Shown here: piece after piece, positions 42,487 through 52,168 of the stretch
How positions within the stretch are numbered: position 1 is the first letter of the stretch
Layout: every line of letters begins with the position of its first letter
From: Bradyrhizobium diazoefficiens USDA 110
GTDB taxonomy: Bacteria; Pseudomonadota; Alphaproteobacteria; Rhizobiales; Xanthobacteraceae
Assembly (NCBI RefSeq): GCF_000011365.1
Contig: NC_004463.1
Span: 8,852,001-8,916,000 of the forward strand
DNA: 64,000 nt
Reading direction: 5' to 3'
The notes under the pieces: generated by a model
Told to the model about the DNA's origin: nothing
The model's database searches: none
Seen by the model: only the letters and a program-made list of their open reading frames with translations
Made by a program: the position numbers and the translations under genes

Positions 42487-43488
42487 GTGACCCGTTTCCT
42501 GATGACGCTGCCGGCTGCGGCCGTGTCATTCGTCTTCTCCTCCGCCCCCGCCTTCGCCGACCTCAAGATCTGCAACCGCATGTCCTATGTCGTCGAGGCC
42601 GCGATCGGCATCGACGACAAGGCGGCGACCGCGACGCGCGGCTGGTTCAGGATCGATCCCGCCACCTGCCGCGTGGTGGTGCAGGGCACGCTGACCGCCG
42701 ACCGCATCCTGCTCAATGCTCGCGCGCTCGGCGTCTATGGCGCCTCGCCGATCCCGCAGAACGGCAACGACATGCTGTGCGTCGCCCAGGACAATTTCGT
42801 CATTGCGGCCGCGCGGCAATGCCGCAGCGGCCAGACGCAAGTCCCCTTCACGCAGGTGACGCCGACGCAAGGCGACGACGGCAACCTGGTGACGTATCTC
42901 GCCGAGGATTCCGAATATGACGACGAGCAGGCGCGCCTCGCCGGCATCCAGCGGCTGCTGGTGATCATCGGTTATGACGTCGGGGCGATCGACGGTGTCG
43001 ACGGACCGAAGACGCAAGCAGCGCTGGCTGCGTTCCTGAAGAGCCGCGGGCTCCCGTCCGACGCCGTGTCGTCGCCAAATTTCTTCAAGACCATGGTCGA
43101 CGCGACGCAGACGCCGTCGCCGAGCGGCCTGACCTGGTGCAACGACACCCCGCACAAGGTGATGGCGGCGATCGCCACCGACGACGGCAAGTCGGTGACG
43201 AGCCGCGGCTGGTACCGCATCGACCCCGGCAAGTGCCTGCACCCCGACGTGAGCGGCCAGCCGAAGCAGATCTTCAGCTTCGCGGAAGCCGTCGACGCCG
43301 ACAACCGCGCCGTCAAGCTGAAGGACAAGCCACTGAACTGGGGCGGCGAGAAGCAGCTCTGCACGCGCGAGACCAAGTTCGAGACCGTTGAGCAGACCGA
43401 TTGCGGCGCGCGCGGGTTTGCGGCGACGGGTTTTGGCGCGGTCGACATGTCGAGCGGCGGCAGGACGCTGCGGTTTGCGATGCCGTGA
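42487..43488 (+). CDS. Exported protein with two DUF1036 modules
   Basis: A 333-aa secreted protein. GTG 42487 gives a signal peptide (FLMTLPAAAVSFVFSSAPAFA); the longer frame would translate the repeat. Two DUF1036 modules are visible by their shared motifs: LKICNRMSYVVEAAIGIDD/GWFRIDPATC (about 25-130) and LTWCNDTPHKVMAAIATDD/GWYRIDPGKC (about 215-330). Between them, RLLVIIGYDVGAIDGVDGPKTQAALAAF looks like a peptidoglycan-binding PG_binding_1 motif. It probably sits at the cell wall; role unknown. Confidence 0.85.
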   Translation: MTRFLMTLPAAAVSFVFSSAPAFADLKICNRMSYVVEAAIGIDDKAATATRGWFRIDPATCRVVVQGTLTADRILLNARALGVYGASPIPQNGNDMLCVAQDNFVIAAARQCRSGQTQVPFTQVTPTQGDDGNLVTYLAEDSEYDDEQARLAGIQRLLVIIGYDVGAIDGVDGPKTQAALAAFLKSRGLPSDAVSSPNFFKTMVDATQTPSPSGLTWCNDTPHKVMAAIATDDGKSVTSRGWYRIDPGKCLHPDVSGQPKQIFSFAEAVDADNRAVKLKDKPLNWGGEKQLCTRETKFETVEQTDCGARGFAATGFGAVDMSSGGRTLRFAMP

Positions 43489-43514
43489 TGTGATGATGGC
43501 GCTACACATTGCGC

Positions 43515-43629
43515 CGTCGTCCTGGCGAAAGCCAGGACCCATTGCCCCAGGGTTTAGCGAAGAACGACGACCAGATTGCCCCAATGATCGGTCACGGAGT
43601 ATGGGTCCTGGCTTTCGTCAGGACGACGA
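43515..43629. repeat. Interspersed repeat, family C
   Basis: Starts CGTCGTCCTGGCGAAAGCCA with an own small hairpin and ends GGGTCCTGGCTTTCGTCAGGACGACG, so the ends are inverted. A second copy is at 44371-44514. Confidence 0.7.
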
Positions 43630-43673
43630 TTGAGGGCGGGGCCGCGGCCTCGGTCAACGGATAGAGAGTTGCA

Positions 43674-44366
43674 ATGAACCCACCCCGCGCCTTCACCCAT
43701 GTCGACACCTGGGTGTTCGACCTCGACAACACGCTCTACCCGCATCATGTCAATCTGTGGCAGCAGGTCGATGCGCGGATCGGCGAGTTCGTGTGCAACT
43801 GGCTGAACGTCAGCCCTGAGGAAGCGCGCCATATCCAGAAGGACTACTACCGACGCTTCGGCACCACCATGCGCGGCATGATGACCCTGCACGGCGTGCG
43901 TGCCGACGACTATCTCGCCTATGTGCACAAGATCGACCATTCGCCGCTGGAGCCGAATCCGGCGCTCGGCGCGGCCATCGCAAAACTGCCGGGACGCAAG
44001 CTGATCCTGACCAACGGCTCGGTCGACCATGTCGGTGCGGTGCTGGCGCGGCTCGGCCTCGCCACCCATTTCGACGGCGTGTTCGACATCATCGCGGCCG
44101 AGTTCGAGCCCAAGCCGGCCCCGCAGACCTACCGGAAATTCCTCGGCGACCATGCCGTCGATCCCGCCCGCGCCGCGATGTTCGAGGACCTCGCCCGCAA
44201 CCTCACCGTCCCGCACGAGCTCGGCATGACCACCGTGCTGGTGGTGCCCGACGGCACCAAGGAAGTGGTGCGCGAGGACTGGGAACTGGAGGGCCGCGAC
44301 GCCGCCCATGTCGACCACGTCACGGATGATCTGGCGGGGTTTTTGGCGGGGTTGTCGCCTCACTGA
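43674..44366 (+). CDS. HAD-family pyrimidine 5'-nucleotidase
   Basis: A 230-aa hydrolase. HAD motif I is VFDLDNTLYP (about 14-23), motif II LILTNGSVDHV (about 110), then KPAPQTYRKFL and motif IV MFEDLARNLTVPHELG (about 168-183). These match the SDT1/PPE-type pyrimidine nucleotidase subfamily. It stands alone between repeats. Confidence 0.85.
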   Translation: MNPPRAFTHVDTWVFDLDNTLYPHHVNLWQQVDARIGEFVCNWLNVSPEEARHIQKDYYRRFGTTMRGMMTLHGVRADDYLAYVHKIDHSPLEPNPALGAAIAKLPGRKLILTNGSVDHVGAVLARLGLATHFDGVFDIIAAEFEPKPAPQTYRKFLGDHAVDPARAAMFEDLARNLTVPHELGMTTVLVVPDGTKEVVREDWELEGRDAAHVDHVTDDLAGFLAGLSPH

Positions 44367-44370
44367 CCGC

Positions 44371-44514
44371 CGTCGTCCTGGCGAAAGCCAGGACCCATGA
44401 CCCCAGGGAGAGGTTGCGGCGCGAGACTGACAACCACGAGTCGTCGTTAAACTCCTCCCTGGGGTAATGGGTCCTGGATCGCCGCTCCGCTTCGCTGCGC
44501 TGGTCCAGGACGAC
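44371..44514. repeat. Interspersed repeat, family C
   Basis: Same outer ends as 43515-43629 (CGTCGTCCTGGCGAAAGCCA and CTGGTCCAGGACGACG) with a longer core including CTCCGCTTCGCTGCG. Confidence 0.7.
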
Positions 44515-44620
44515 GGTGGGGGATGGAGGACGACAGCGGAGTATGCCTTGACTCTCCCCTGCCAAATCCCGAAAAAGCGCCCCAATCCGTCAAAATTCCC
44601 GTTCCGAAGAGGAAATCCCG

Positions 44621-45466
44621 ATGTCCCTGTCCGCCCTCGAATCCACCATCAACAGCGCCTTCGACGCGCGTGACGGCATCTCGACCTCGACCAAGGGCGA
44701 GGTGCGCGAGGCCGTGGACCAGGTGCTGGAGACTCTGGACAAGGGCGAGGCACGCGTTGCCGAGCGCGGGGCCGACGGCAAGTGGAAGGTCAATCAGTGG
44801 CTGAAGAAGGCCGTGCTGCTGTCCTTCCGCCTCAACGACATGGGCGTCATTCCCGGTGGTCCGGGCCAGGCGACCTGGTGGGACAAGGTGCCCTCGAAGT
44901 TCGAGGGCTGGGGCGAGAACCGTTTTCGCGATGCCGGCTTTCGCGCGGTGCCGGGCGCGGTGGTGCGCCGCTCGGCCTTCATCGCCAAGAACGTCGTGCT
45001 GATGCCGTCCTTCGTCAATCTCGGCGCCTACGTCGATGAGAGCACGATGGTCGACACCTGGGCCACCGTCGGCTCCTGCGCGCAGATCGGCAAGCGCGTG
45101 CACATCTCCGGCGGCGCCGGCATCGGCGGCGTGCTCGAGCCGCTCCAGGCCGAGCCCGTGATCATCGAGGACGATTGCTTCATCGGCGCGCGCTCCGAGG
45201 TCGCCGAAGGCGTGATCGTGCGCAAGGGCGCGGTGCTGGCCATGGGCGTGTTCCTGGGCGCCTCGACCAAGATCGTCGACCGCGACACCGGCGAGGTCTT
45301 CATCGGCGAAGTGCCTGAATATTCGGTCGTGGTGCCCGGCGCGCTGCCCGGCAAGCCGATGAAGAACGGCCATATCGGCCCGAGCACCGCCTGCGCCGTG
45401 ATCGTCAAGCGCGTCGACGAGCGCACGCGGTCGAAGACCAGCATCAACGAGCTGCTGCGGGATTAA
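44621..45466 (+). CDS. dapD: 2,3,4,5-tetrahydropyridine-2,6-dicarboxylate N-succinyltransferase
   Basis: A 281-aa enzyme of the succinylase route to lysine and meso-diaminopimelate. It contains [19 protein letters not shown], then left-handed beta-helix hexapeptides ([48 protein letters not shown]). The downstream dapE acts two steps later in the same pathway, with one DUF805 gene between. Confidence 0.96.
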   Translation: MSLSALESTINSAFDARDGISTSTKGEVREAVDQVLETLDKGEARVAERGADGKWKVNQWLKKAVLLSFRLNDMGVIPGGPGQATWWDKVPSKFEGWGENRFRDAGFRAVPGAVVRRSAFIAKNVVLMPSFVNLGAYVDESTMVDTWATVGSCAQIGKRVHISGGAGIGGVLEPLQAEPVIIEDDCFIGARSEVAEGVIVRKGAVLAMGVFLGASTKIVDRDTGEVFIGEVPEYSVVVPGALPGKPMKNGHIGPSTACAVIVKRVDERTRSKTSINELLRD

Positions 45467-45472
45467 GGCTCT

Positions 45473-45635
45473 CTCCTCCCCCTCTCCCCGTTCTTACGGG
45501 GAGAGGGTTGGGGTGAGGGGCCTCTCTCCACGGATGAGATTGCCGTGAGACCTGTACCCCCTCCCCCGGATCGCTCCGGACGATGCTTCGCATCGCCGAG
45601 GCGATCCGACCTCTCCCCGCAGGCGGGGAGAGGTG
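45473..45635. repeat. Composite intergenic repeat
   Basis: Begins with a CTCTCCCCG...CGGGGAGAG hairpin, has GATGCTTCGCATC in the middle and ends with a second CTCTCCCCGC...GCGGGGAGAG hairpin. It lies between dapD and the DUF805 gene. Confidence 0.65.
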
Positions 45636-45721
45636 AAGAGCCCCTTGCGGCACCTATCGAACCCTCCCTCCCTCCATCGCGACCAATTCCCGGACGGCCT
45701 GCGCCGCCCGGAACCTTCGCC

Positions 45722-46369
45722 ATGGACTGGACCTGGTACCTCTTCCGCTTCGACGGCCGCATCAACCGCGCCCTGCTATGGCAGGCGCTGCTGATCGTTG
45801 CGCTGCTGGCGGGCTTGCTGGAGATCGTCGGTCAGGTCATCGGGATCCTCGGAGGGACCAGATCCACCTTGAAGCTCGCCATCGACCTCGATTTCGACTT
45901 CGGTCTCGACGACCTGTTCAAGCTGGTCGATCCCCGAGCCTCCCGCTCGCTGGCATCCGCCGATCGCGCGACCTCGATCCTCAAGGCGTCCGGCATGGCG
46001 CTGTTCTTCTGGATTTATCTCGCGACTACGATCAAGCGGCTGCACGATCGCGACAGGAGCGGCTGGTGGATCGTTCCGTTCTTCGTCGTGCCCGGCCTGT
46101 TCAGCCAGTTCGCGGACCTGCTGCCCAACTCAAACTGGATGCTTCCGTTCAGCCTGGCGGTTTCGATCCTGTGGCTGTGGGGCCTCGTCGAAATGTTCTG
46201 CCGGCCCGGCACCTCGGGCCACAACCGGTTCGGCCCCGATCCGCTGGCCGACTTCGAGGACAGCTCCGCCGCGTCCCCTGCGCAAGGCTGGGACCAGAGC
46301 CGCGAGATCGAAATTGTCCCGCCCAACGCTAGCCCACCCGGCGGCATGCATGTTAAGCGGGGCGCATGA
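45722..46369 (+). CDS. DUF805 family membrane protein
   Basis: A 215-aa inner-membrane protein. ATG 45722 opens [20 protein letters not shown], the DUF805 signature (FxGRxxR); a further family motif [15 protein letters not shown] lies near 105. About four hydrophobic helices are visible and the C-terminus is polar. It overlaps the dapE start by 4 bp (ATGA). Function unknown. Confidence 0.85.
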   Translation: MDWTWYLFRFDGRINRALLWQALLIVALLAGLLEIVGQVIGILGGTRSTLKLAIDLDFDFGLDDLFKLVDPRASRSLASADRATSILKASGMALFFWIYLATTIKRLHDRDRSGWWIVPFFVVPGLFSQFADLLPNSNWMLPFSLAVSILWLWGLVEMFCRPGTSGHNRFGPDPLADFEDSSAASPAQGWDQSREIEIVPPNASPPGGMHVKRGA

Positions 46370-47532
46370 CCGATGCTCTCTCGATTGCCCGCGATCTCAT
46401 CCGCTGCCCCTCGGTAACCCCGGCCGATGCCGGCGCACTCGGGGTGCTTGAAAACGCCCTCAACGCCGCCGGCTTCACCTGCCACCGCGTGACGTTCAGC
46501 GAGCCCGGCACCGCCGACGTCGACAATCTCTATGCGCGGATCGGCAGCGAAGGGCCGCACATCACCTTCGCCGGCCACACCGACGTGGTGCCGGCTGGCG
46601 ACGAGAGCGCCTGGAGCGTCGGCGCATTCTCCGGCGAGGTGAAGGACGGTTTTCTGCACGGCCGCGGCGCGGTCGACATGAAGGGCGGCATCGCCTGCTC
46701 GGTCGCAGCCGTGCTGGAGCATCTCGCCGCCAACGGCGGCAAGCCGCGCGGCGACGGCACGGGTTCGATCTCGTTCCTGATCACCGGCGACGAGGAAGAC
46801 GTCTCCATCAACGGCACCATCAAACTTCTGAAGTGGGCCGCCGAGCGCGGCGAAACATTCGATCATTGCGTGCTGGGCGAGCCCTCCAATGTCGAGACGC
46901 TCGGCGACACCATCAAGGTCGGCCGACGCGGCTCGCAATCCGGCACGCTGTATGTCGACGGCGTGCAGGGCCATGTCGCCTATCCGCACCGCGCCTCCAA
47001 TCCGGTGCCGGACATTTCGCGATTGATCGTGGCGATCTCCGACGAGCCGCTCGACCACGGCAGCGCGCAGTTCCAGGCGTCCAACCTCGAATTCACCTCG
47101 GTCGACGTCGGCAACAAGGCCAACAACGTCATCCCCGGCGAGGCCCGCGCAAAATTCAACATCCGCTACAACGACAACCACACCCAGGCGAGCCTGCGCG
47201 AGCTGGTCGAAACACGGCTGGCAAAAGCCTGCGGCAACCGCATCAAGGCCCGCATCGTCTGGGAGCCGTCGAACTCGAACGTGTTCGTGACCAAGCCCGG
47301 CCCGTTCACCGATCTCGCGGTGTCCGCGATCGAGGAGATCACGGGGCGGAAGCCGGAGCTGTCGACGAGCGGCGGCACCTCGGACGCGCGCTTCATCTCC
47401 AGCTATTGCCCGGTGATCGAGTTCGGTCTGGTGGGACAGACCATGCACCAGGTCGACGAGCGCGTGCCGGTGAAGGATCTGGAGAAGCTGACGCAGGTGT
47501 ATCGGGGGATACTGACGCGGTATTTTGGGTGA
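46366..47532 (+). CDS. dapE: Succinyl-diaminopimelate desuccinylase
   Basis: A 388-aa M20 metallopeptidase-fold enzyme of lysine/DAP synthesis. It has the metal-binding [13 protein letters not shown] (about 65-77), [10 protein letters not shown] (about 99-108), [12 protein letters not shown] (about 142-153) and GGTSDARF near 330; the terminal histidine lies in GQTMHQVDE. It probably is translationally coupled to the DUF805 gene. Confidence 0.96.
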   Translation: MTDALSIARDLIRCPSVTPADAGALGVLENALNAAGFTCHRVTFSEPGTADVDNLYARIGSEGPHITFAGHTDVVPAGDESAWSVGAFSGEVKDGFLHGRGAVDMKGGIACSVAAVLEHLAANGGKPRGDGTGSISFLITGDEEDVSINGTIKLLKWAAERGETFDHCVLGEPSNVETLGDTIKVGRRGSQSGTLYVDGVQGHVAYPHRASNPVPDISRLIVAISDEPLDHGSAQFQASNLEFTSVDVGNKANNVIPGEARAKFNIRYNDNHTQASLRELVETRLAKACGNRIKARIVWEPSNSNVFVTKPGPFTDLAVSAIEEITGRKPELSTSGGTSDARFISSYCPVIEFGLVGQTMHQVDERVPVKDLEKLTQVYRGILTRYFG

Positions 47533-47558
47533 GGCGATAGCGCCTCCTGGAATTCCGC

Positions 47559-47661
47559 TGTCATCGCCCGCGAAAGCGGGCGATCCAGTATTCCAGAGAC
47601 AGCCGTGATTGAACCGAGAGGCCGCGGCGTACTGGATTCCCCGCCTTCGCGGGGAATGACA
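47559..47661. repeat. Interspersed palindromic repeat, family B
   Basis: TGTCATCGCCCGCGAAAGCG opens it, GGCGATCCAGTATTCC follows, and GTACTGGATTCCCCGCC with GGGGAATGACA closes it. Lies between convergent dapE and truA and might act as terminator. Confidence 0.75.
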
Positions 47662-47699
47662 GTGGCGGGTGTCGCGAGAGTTTCCCGCCTCCCGTCTCT

Positions 47700-48437
47700 C
47701 TAATAATCTACCTTCACCAGATACAGCCCGTCCGGCGGCGCGACGATGCCGCAGGCGGCGCGGTTGCGGGCCGCCAGCGCTGCGGAAAGGTCGTCCGCGG
47801 TCCAGCGGCCTTCGCCGACCCAGACCAGCGATCCCACCATCGAGCGCACCTGGCTGTGCAGGAACGAGCGCGCCGAGGTGATGATGGTGATCTCGCGCCC
47901 GTCGCGCAGCACGTCGAGTTGGTCGAGCGTCTTCTCCGGCGACTTGGCCTGGCACTCGGTGTCGCGGAAGGTGGTGAAATCATGCTTGCCGAGCAGGCGC
48001 CGCGCGGCCGCATGCATCGCATCGCTATCGAGCCGGCGCGGTACGCGCCAGGCGTGGCCGATGTCGAGCGCGAGATTGGCGCGGGTGTTGACGATGCGGT
48101 AGCGATAGTGGCGCTTCACGGCCGAGAAGCGCGCTTCAAAAGTATCGGGTACGATCTCGGCCTCGAGCACCGCGATCGGATGCGGCCGCAGATGCGCATT
48201 GAGCCCGTCGCGAAAGCGGCCCGGCGGAAACTGCTTCTCGATATCGACATGCGCGACCTGACCGCGCGCATGCACGCCGGCATCGGTGCGACCCGCGCCA
48301 TGCACCCGCAGATCCGCACCGGTCATCGCCTTCACCGCCGCTTCCAGTGCGCCCTGCACCGACGGCAGCGTATCCTGCACCTGCCAGCCGAAGAACGGCG
48401 CGCCGTCATATTCGATGGTGAGCTTGTAGCGGGGCAT
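47700..48437 (-). CDS. truA: tRNA pseudouridine(38-40) synthase TruA
   Basis: A 245-aa enzyme modifying the tRNA anticodon stem-loop. From ATG 48437 it starts [18 protein letters not shown]; the catalytic Asp lies in [17 protein letters not shown] (about residue 53). Later come [13 protein letters not shown] and [13 protein letters not shown]. Its upstream neighbours fmt and def are also on the minus strand. Confidence 0.96.
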   Translation of the reverse strand: MPRYKLTIEYDGAPFFGWQVQDTLPSVQGALEAAVKAMTGADLRVHGAGRTDAGVHARGQVAHVDIEKQFPPGRFRDGLNAHLRPHPIAVLEAEIVPDTFEARFSAVKRHYRYRIVNTRANLALDIGHAWRVPRRLDSDAMHAAARRLLGKHDFTTFRDTECQAKSPEKTLDQLDVLRDGREITIITSARSFLHSQVRSMVGSLVWVGEGRWTADDLSAALAARNRAACGIVAPPDGLYLVKVDY

Positions 48438-48453
48438 CGTTTCCAATTCTGCC

Positions 48454-48554
48454 GTCATCGCCCGGCTTGACCGGGCGATCCAGTACGCCGCGGCCTATCC
48501 GTTCGACCGAGAAGCCTCGGCGTACTGGATACCCCGCCTTCGCGGGGTATGACA
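48454..48554. repeat. Interspersed palindromic repeat, family B
   Basis: GTCATCGCCCGGCTTGACCG opens it, CGATCCAGTACGCCG and GGCGTACTGGATACC form the inner inverted pair, and GGGGTATGACAG closes it. Lies between fmt and truA. Confidence 0.75.
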
Positions 48555-48557
48555 GTG

Positions 48558-49493
48558 TCAGGTGAATTTGGCGCCCGCCTTCAGCGGCACACCACGCAAG
48601 AAGTCCGTAGCCTGCATCCGCGCCTTGCCTTCGCGCTGCAGCTCGATGATGCGGATCGCGCCCTCGCCGCAGGCGATGGTGAGCTGGTCGTCGAGCACCT
48701 CGCCCGGCGCGCCCGAGCCCTTGGCGAGCTCGCAGCGCAGGATTTTGACGCGCGCGTTCTCGCTGACGCCTGCGAGCTCGGCCCAGGCGCCGGGGAACGG
48801 CGACAGGCCGTGGATGTGGCGCAGCACCGCCCGTGCGGGCTTGGTCCAGTCGATCCGCGCCTCAGCCTTGTCGATCTTGGCCGCATAGGTGACGCCGTCC
48901 TCGCTCTGCTTCTTGAGCTGGAGCCCCCCGCGGTCGAGCGCGGCCATGGCGCGGACCATCAGGTCGGCGCCGAGGCGCGAGAGACGATCGTGCAGGTCGG
49001 CCGCGGTCATGGTGTCCGTGATCGCCAGCCGCTCGGCCATGGCGACATCGCCGGTGTCGAGGCCGACATCCATCTTCATCACCATCACGCCGCTTTCGGC
49101 ATCATCAGCCATAATCGCGCGGTTGATCGGCGCGGCGCCGCGCCAGCGCGGCAGGAGCGAGGCGTGCAGATTGTAGCAGCCGAGCTTTGGCGCATCGAGG
49201 ATGGCCTGCGGCAGGATCATGCCGTAGGCGACGACGACGGCGGCATCGGCGTCAAAGGCGCGAAATTCTTCCAGCGCCTCCTCTGTCTTCAGCGTCTTCG
49301 GCGTCAGCACGGGAACGCCGAGTCTACGCGCGGCTTCCTCGACCGGGGTCGGCTGCAATTGCAGGCCGCGCCGCCCGCCCGGCTTCGGCGCGCGGGTATA
49401 GACGGCCACGATCTCATGGCCGTGCGCGACGAGCTCGAGCAGCGTCGGCACGGAGAAATCGGGCGTGCCCATGAAGATCAGGCGAAGGGGCAT
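48558..49493 (-). CDS. fmt: Methionyl-tRNA formyltransferase
   Basis: A 311-aa enzyme that formylates initiator Met-tRNA. ATG 49493 gives [17 protein letters not shown]; the catalytic loop has [20 protein letters not shown] with the substrate-binding SLLP, and D in DVGLDTGD. The C-terminal OB-like domain includes [12 protein letters not shown]. The partner def lies upstream on the same strand. Confidence 0.96.
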   Translation of the reverse strand: MPLRLIFMGTPDFSVPTLLELVAHGHEIVAVYTRAPKPGGRRGLQLQPTPVEEAARRLGVPVLTPKTLKTEEALEEFRAFDADAAVVVAYGMILPQAILDAPKLGCYNLHASLLPRWRGAAPINRAIMADDAESGVMVMKMDVGLDTGDVAMAERLAITDTMTAADLHDRLSRLGADLMVRAMAALDRGGLQLKKQSEDGVTYAAKIDKAEARIDWTKPARAVLRHIHGLSPFPGAWAELAGVSENARVKILRCELAKGSGAPGEVLDDQLTIACGEGAIRIIELQREGKARMQATDFLRGVPLKAGAKFT

Positions 49494-49527
49494 CGGAAAA
49501 ACCTGCGAGGAACGTGATCCAATTTCG

Positions 49528-49627
49528 GTCATTCCGGGGCGGCTCGAAGAGCCGAACCCGGAATCTCGAGATTCTCAGGTGCGCAATTGCGCACCATAGT
49601 TCGATGCTGCGCATCGCCCCGGAATGA
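49528..49627. repeat. Interspersed palindromic repeat, family A
   Basis: GTCATTCCGGGGCGGCTCGA opens it and CATCGCCCCGGAATGAC closes it; GTGCGCAATTGCGCAC is a perfect internal palindrome. Lies between def and fmt. Confidence 0.75.
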
Positions 49628-49636
49628 CGGAGAACC

Positions 49637-50161
49637 TCACTCCGCGCGCTTGGCGGCTTTCTCGAACTTCTTCAGCACGCGGTCGCGCTTCAGCTTCGAC
49701 AGATAGTCGACGAACAACACGCCGTTGAGGTGGTCGATCTCGTGCTGGATGCAGGTGGCGTAGAGGCCTTCGGCGTCCTCCTCGTGCACCTTGCCGTCGA
49801 GATCGGTGAAGCGCACGCGCACCTTCGCAGGCCGCTCGACCTCCTCGTAATATTCGGGGATCGACAGGCAGCCTTCCTCGTAGACCGACAATTCCTCGGA
49901 CGAGGCGATGACTTCCGGATTGATGAAGACGCGCGGCTCCGGCTTGGTCTCGCCGTTCTCGTCGCGCTTGGCGAGGTCCATGGTGATCAGCCGCAGCGGC
50001 TGGGCGATCTGGATCGCCGCCAACCCGATGCCGGGCGCGTCGTACATGGTCTCGAACATGTCGTCGGCAAGCTTGCGGATCTCCGTCGTGACCTTCTCGA
50101 TCGGCTTGGAGACCAGACGCAGCTGCTTGTCGGGCAGGATGATGATTTCTCTGAGGGCCAT
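49637..50161 (-). CDS. def: Peptide deformylase
   Basis: A 174-aa metalloenzyme that removes the formyl group from new proteins. It has motif 1 GIGLAAIQI (about 45), motif 2 EEGCLSIP (metal-binding Cys near 95) and motif 3 QHEIDHLNG (about 136-144). ATG 50161 gives the usual start [10 protein letters not shown]. Paired with fmt, its functional partner. Confidence 0.96.
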   Translation of the reverse strand: MALREIIILPDKQLRLVSKPIEKVTTEIRKLADDMFETMYDAPGIGLAAIQIAQPLRLITMDLAKRDENGETKPEPRVFINPEVIASSEELSVYEEGCLSIPEYYEEVERPAKVRVRFTDLDGKVHEEDAEGLYATCIQHEIDHLNGVLFVDYLSKLKRDRVLKKFEKAAKRAE

Positions 50162-50332
50162 GGCGGGCGATTTAAGCCGGGCGCGACAAGCGGTCAATGA
50201 GGCCCGGAACGCGTTAACGATCCGCTAACCATAAAACTTCAGCTTTCGTTAACCATAAAAATTAACGGGGCATTTACCATAAATGTTCGCTATTCGTTCG
50301 TGTCGGCAGCCGAATCGGCTAGAAGGACAGGC

Positions 50333-51535
50333 ATGAACGAGATCATTTTCGTGGCTGGCGACTGGCCGGTGCGCACGATCGACGCGCTGATCGGCTTCGG
50401 CGTCCTGGTCCTCATCCTGCTGGTTGTGATCGCCGTGGTCATTGCACGCTCGGGGCGGCGCGGGGCGGAACTCGCGATGGCGAATGCCATCCGCGCCGAC
50501 GAGCTCGAGGAGCGCATCAGCCAGATGCTGCACGCCCAGAGCGAGGCTTCGGGCCGGGTCGATGCCATGACCCAGGCGCTGGCCGGCCGCCAGGCCGAGA
50601 TGGCACGGGCGGTCAACGAGCGGCTGGATTCGGTGACCCATCGCGTCGGCCAGTCCATGGAGCACTCGACCCGCAACACCATGGAGAGCCTGCACGCCCT
50701 GCACGAGCGGCTCGGCATCATCGACAACGCGCACAAGAACCTCACCGACCTCACCACGCAGGTGACGACCTTGCGCGACGTGCTCGCCAACAAGCAGTCG
50801 CGCGGCGCCTTCGGCCAGGCCCGGATGGAGGCGATCGTCCAGGACGGCTTGCCGAAGGGCGCCTACGAGTTCCAGTTCACGCTCTCGACCGGCAAGCGGC
50901 CGGACTGCGTCGTGTTCCTGCCCGACCAGCGCCCGCTCTGCATCGACGCGAAGTTTCCGCTCGAGGCGATGACCGCGCTGCACGATGCCCGCACCGACGA
51001 GGAGAAGCGCATCGCCACGCAGCGGCTGCGCGGCGACGTGATGAAGCATGTCAGCGACATCGCGGAAAAATATCTCGTCACCGGCGAGACCCAGGAGATG
51101 GCGCTGATGTTCGTGCCGTCGGAATCGGTCTACGCCGAGATCCATGACGGCTTCGACGACGTGATCCAGAAGGCCTATCGCGCCCGCGTCGTGCTGGTGT
51201 CGCCCTCGCTGCTGATGCTGGCGATCCAGGTGATGCAGCAGATCATGAAGGACGCGCGCATGCGCGATGCCGCCGACCAGATCCGCACCGAGGTCATCAA
51301 GCTCGGCGACGATCTCGGCCGCCTGCGCGACCGCGTGCTGAAGCTCCAGAAGCATTTTGCCGACGTGAACGAGGACGTCCGCCAGGTGCTGATCTCCGCC
51401 GACAAGATCGAGAAGCGCGCGGGGCGGATCGAGGAGCTGGATTTCAGCAAGGCGGACGCGCCCGCGGAGGGCCCGCACCTGGTGGCGACGGGCGCGGCCG
51501 AGTTGTTCCCGAGGAAGCTCCAGGCGGGGGAGTAG
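50333..51535 (+). CDS. rmuC: DNA recombination protein RmuC
   Basis: A 400-aa protein. An N-terminal membrane helix (about 18-40, GFGVLVLILLVVIAVVIA) is followed by a coiled coil (about 45-160) and the RmuC nuclease-like domain with RGAFGQARMEAI, CVVFLPDQRPLCIDAKFPLEA and VPSESVYAEI. ATG 50333 has AGAAGGA upstream. It is thought to limit DNA rearrangements at inverted repeats, which are common around here. Confidence 0.92.
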   Translation: MNEIIFVAGDWPVRTIDALIGFGVLVLILLVVIAVVIARSGRRGAELAMANAIRADELEERISQMLHAQSEASGRVDAMTQALAGRQAEMARAVNERLDSVTHRVGQSMEHSTRNTMESLHALHERLGIIDNAHKNLTDLTTQVTTLRDVLANKQSRGAFGQARMEAIVQDGLPKGAYEFQFTLSTGKRPDCVVFLPDQRPLCIDAKFPLEAMTALHDARTDEEKRIATQRLRGDVMKHVSDIAEKYLVTGETQEMALMFVPSESVYAEIHDGFDDVIQKAYRARVVLVSPSLLMLAIQVMQQIMKDARMRDAADQIRTEVIKLGDDLGRLRDRVLKLQKHFADVNEDVRQVLISADKIEKRAGRIEELDFSKADAPAEGPHLVATGAAELFPRKLQAGE

Positions 51536-51550
51536 ATTTTTTAGCACACT

Positions 51551-51650
51551 GTCATGCCCCGCGAAGGCGGGGCATCCAGTACGCCGTGACAGTCGTTGTT
51601 GAGCCGAAACGCCGCGGAGTACTGGATCGTCCGCCTTCGCGGACGATGAC
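51551..51650. repeat. Interspersed palindromic repeat, family B (left of GIY-YIG gene)
   Basis: GTCATGCCCCGCGAAGGCGG opens it and CGTCCGCCTTCGCGGACGATGAC closes it, with CATCCAGTACGCCG and GTACTGGATCG inside. Nearly the same unit recurs at 51992-52091. Confidence 0.8.
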
Positions 51651-51668
51651 ACCGGTGAGATGGTCTGT

Positions 51669-51971
51669 ATGGGCGCACACCATTACTATGTGTATATCCT
51701 CGCCAGCAAGATCGGCGGCACGCTCTATATCGGCGTGACGAATGATCTCATCCGCCGCGTGGCGGAGCACAAGTCAAAGCTGATCGAGAGTTTCACAGAG
51801 AAATATGACGTCGCGAGGCTTGTCTATTTCGAGCAATTCGACGACCCCGAGAATGCGATCAAACGAGAGAAGCGGCTCAAGAAGTGGAACAGGGCCTGGA
51901 AGATCCGCTTGATCGAGCAGCACAACCCGAATTGGGATGATCTCTATCCTGAGATAGCCGGACCACCATGA
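51669..51971 (+). CDS. Small GIY-YIG nuclease domain protein
   Basis: A 100-aa single-domain protein. It has YYVYILASKIGGTLYIGVTN (GIY-YIG strands), RRVAEHKSK with the conserved Arg and His, YDVARLVYFE, and the family tail AIKREKRLKKWNRAWKIRLIE with the conserved Glu and Lys. An ATG at 51660 is the alternative start. It is bracketed by two near-identical family B repeats. Members of this UPF0213-like group are common but their role is unclear. Confidence 0.88.
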   Translation: MGAHHYYVYILASKIGGTLYIGVTNDLIRRVAEHKSKLIESFTEKYDVARLVYFEQFDDPENAIKREKRLKKWNRAWKIRLIEQHNPNWDDLYPEIAGPP

Positions 51972-51991
51972 CACCGTCATGCCCCGTAACT

Positions 51992-52091
51992 GTCATGCCC
52001 CGCGAAGGCGGGGCATCCAGTATTCCGCGGCGGTCGTGAATGAACCGGGACGCCCGTGAGTACTGGATCGTCCGCCTTCGCGGACGATGAC
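51992..52091. repeat. Interspersed palindromic repeat, family B (right of GIY-YIG gene)
   Basis: Same ends and inner pair as 51551-51650, in the same orientation, 20 bp after the GIY-YIG stop. A short extra GTCATGCCCCG precedes it at 51976. Confidence 0.8.
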
Positions 52092-52168
52092 GCCGAGGAT
52101 GTTGGAGGCTCTCCCGCCTCACGGCTACCGCGAGAGTCTTTTCCCCCAGAATCTGCTAACACCTCCCC

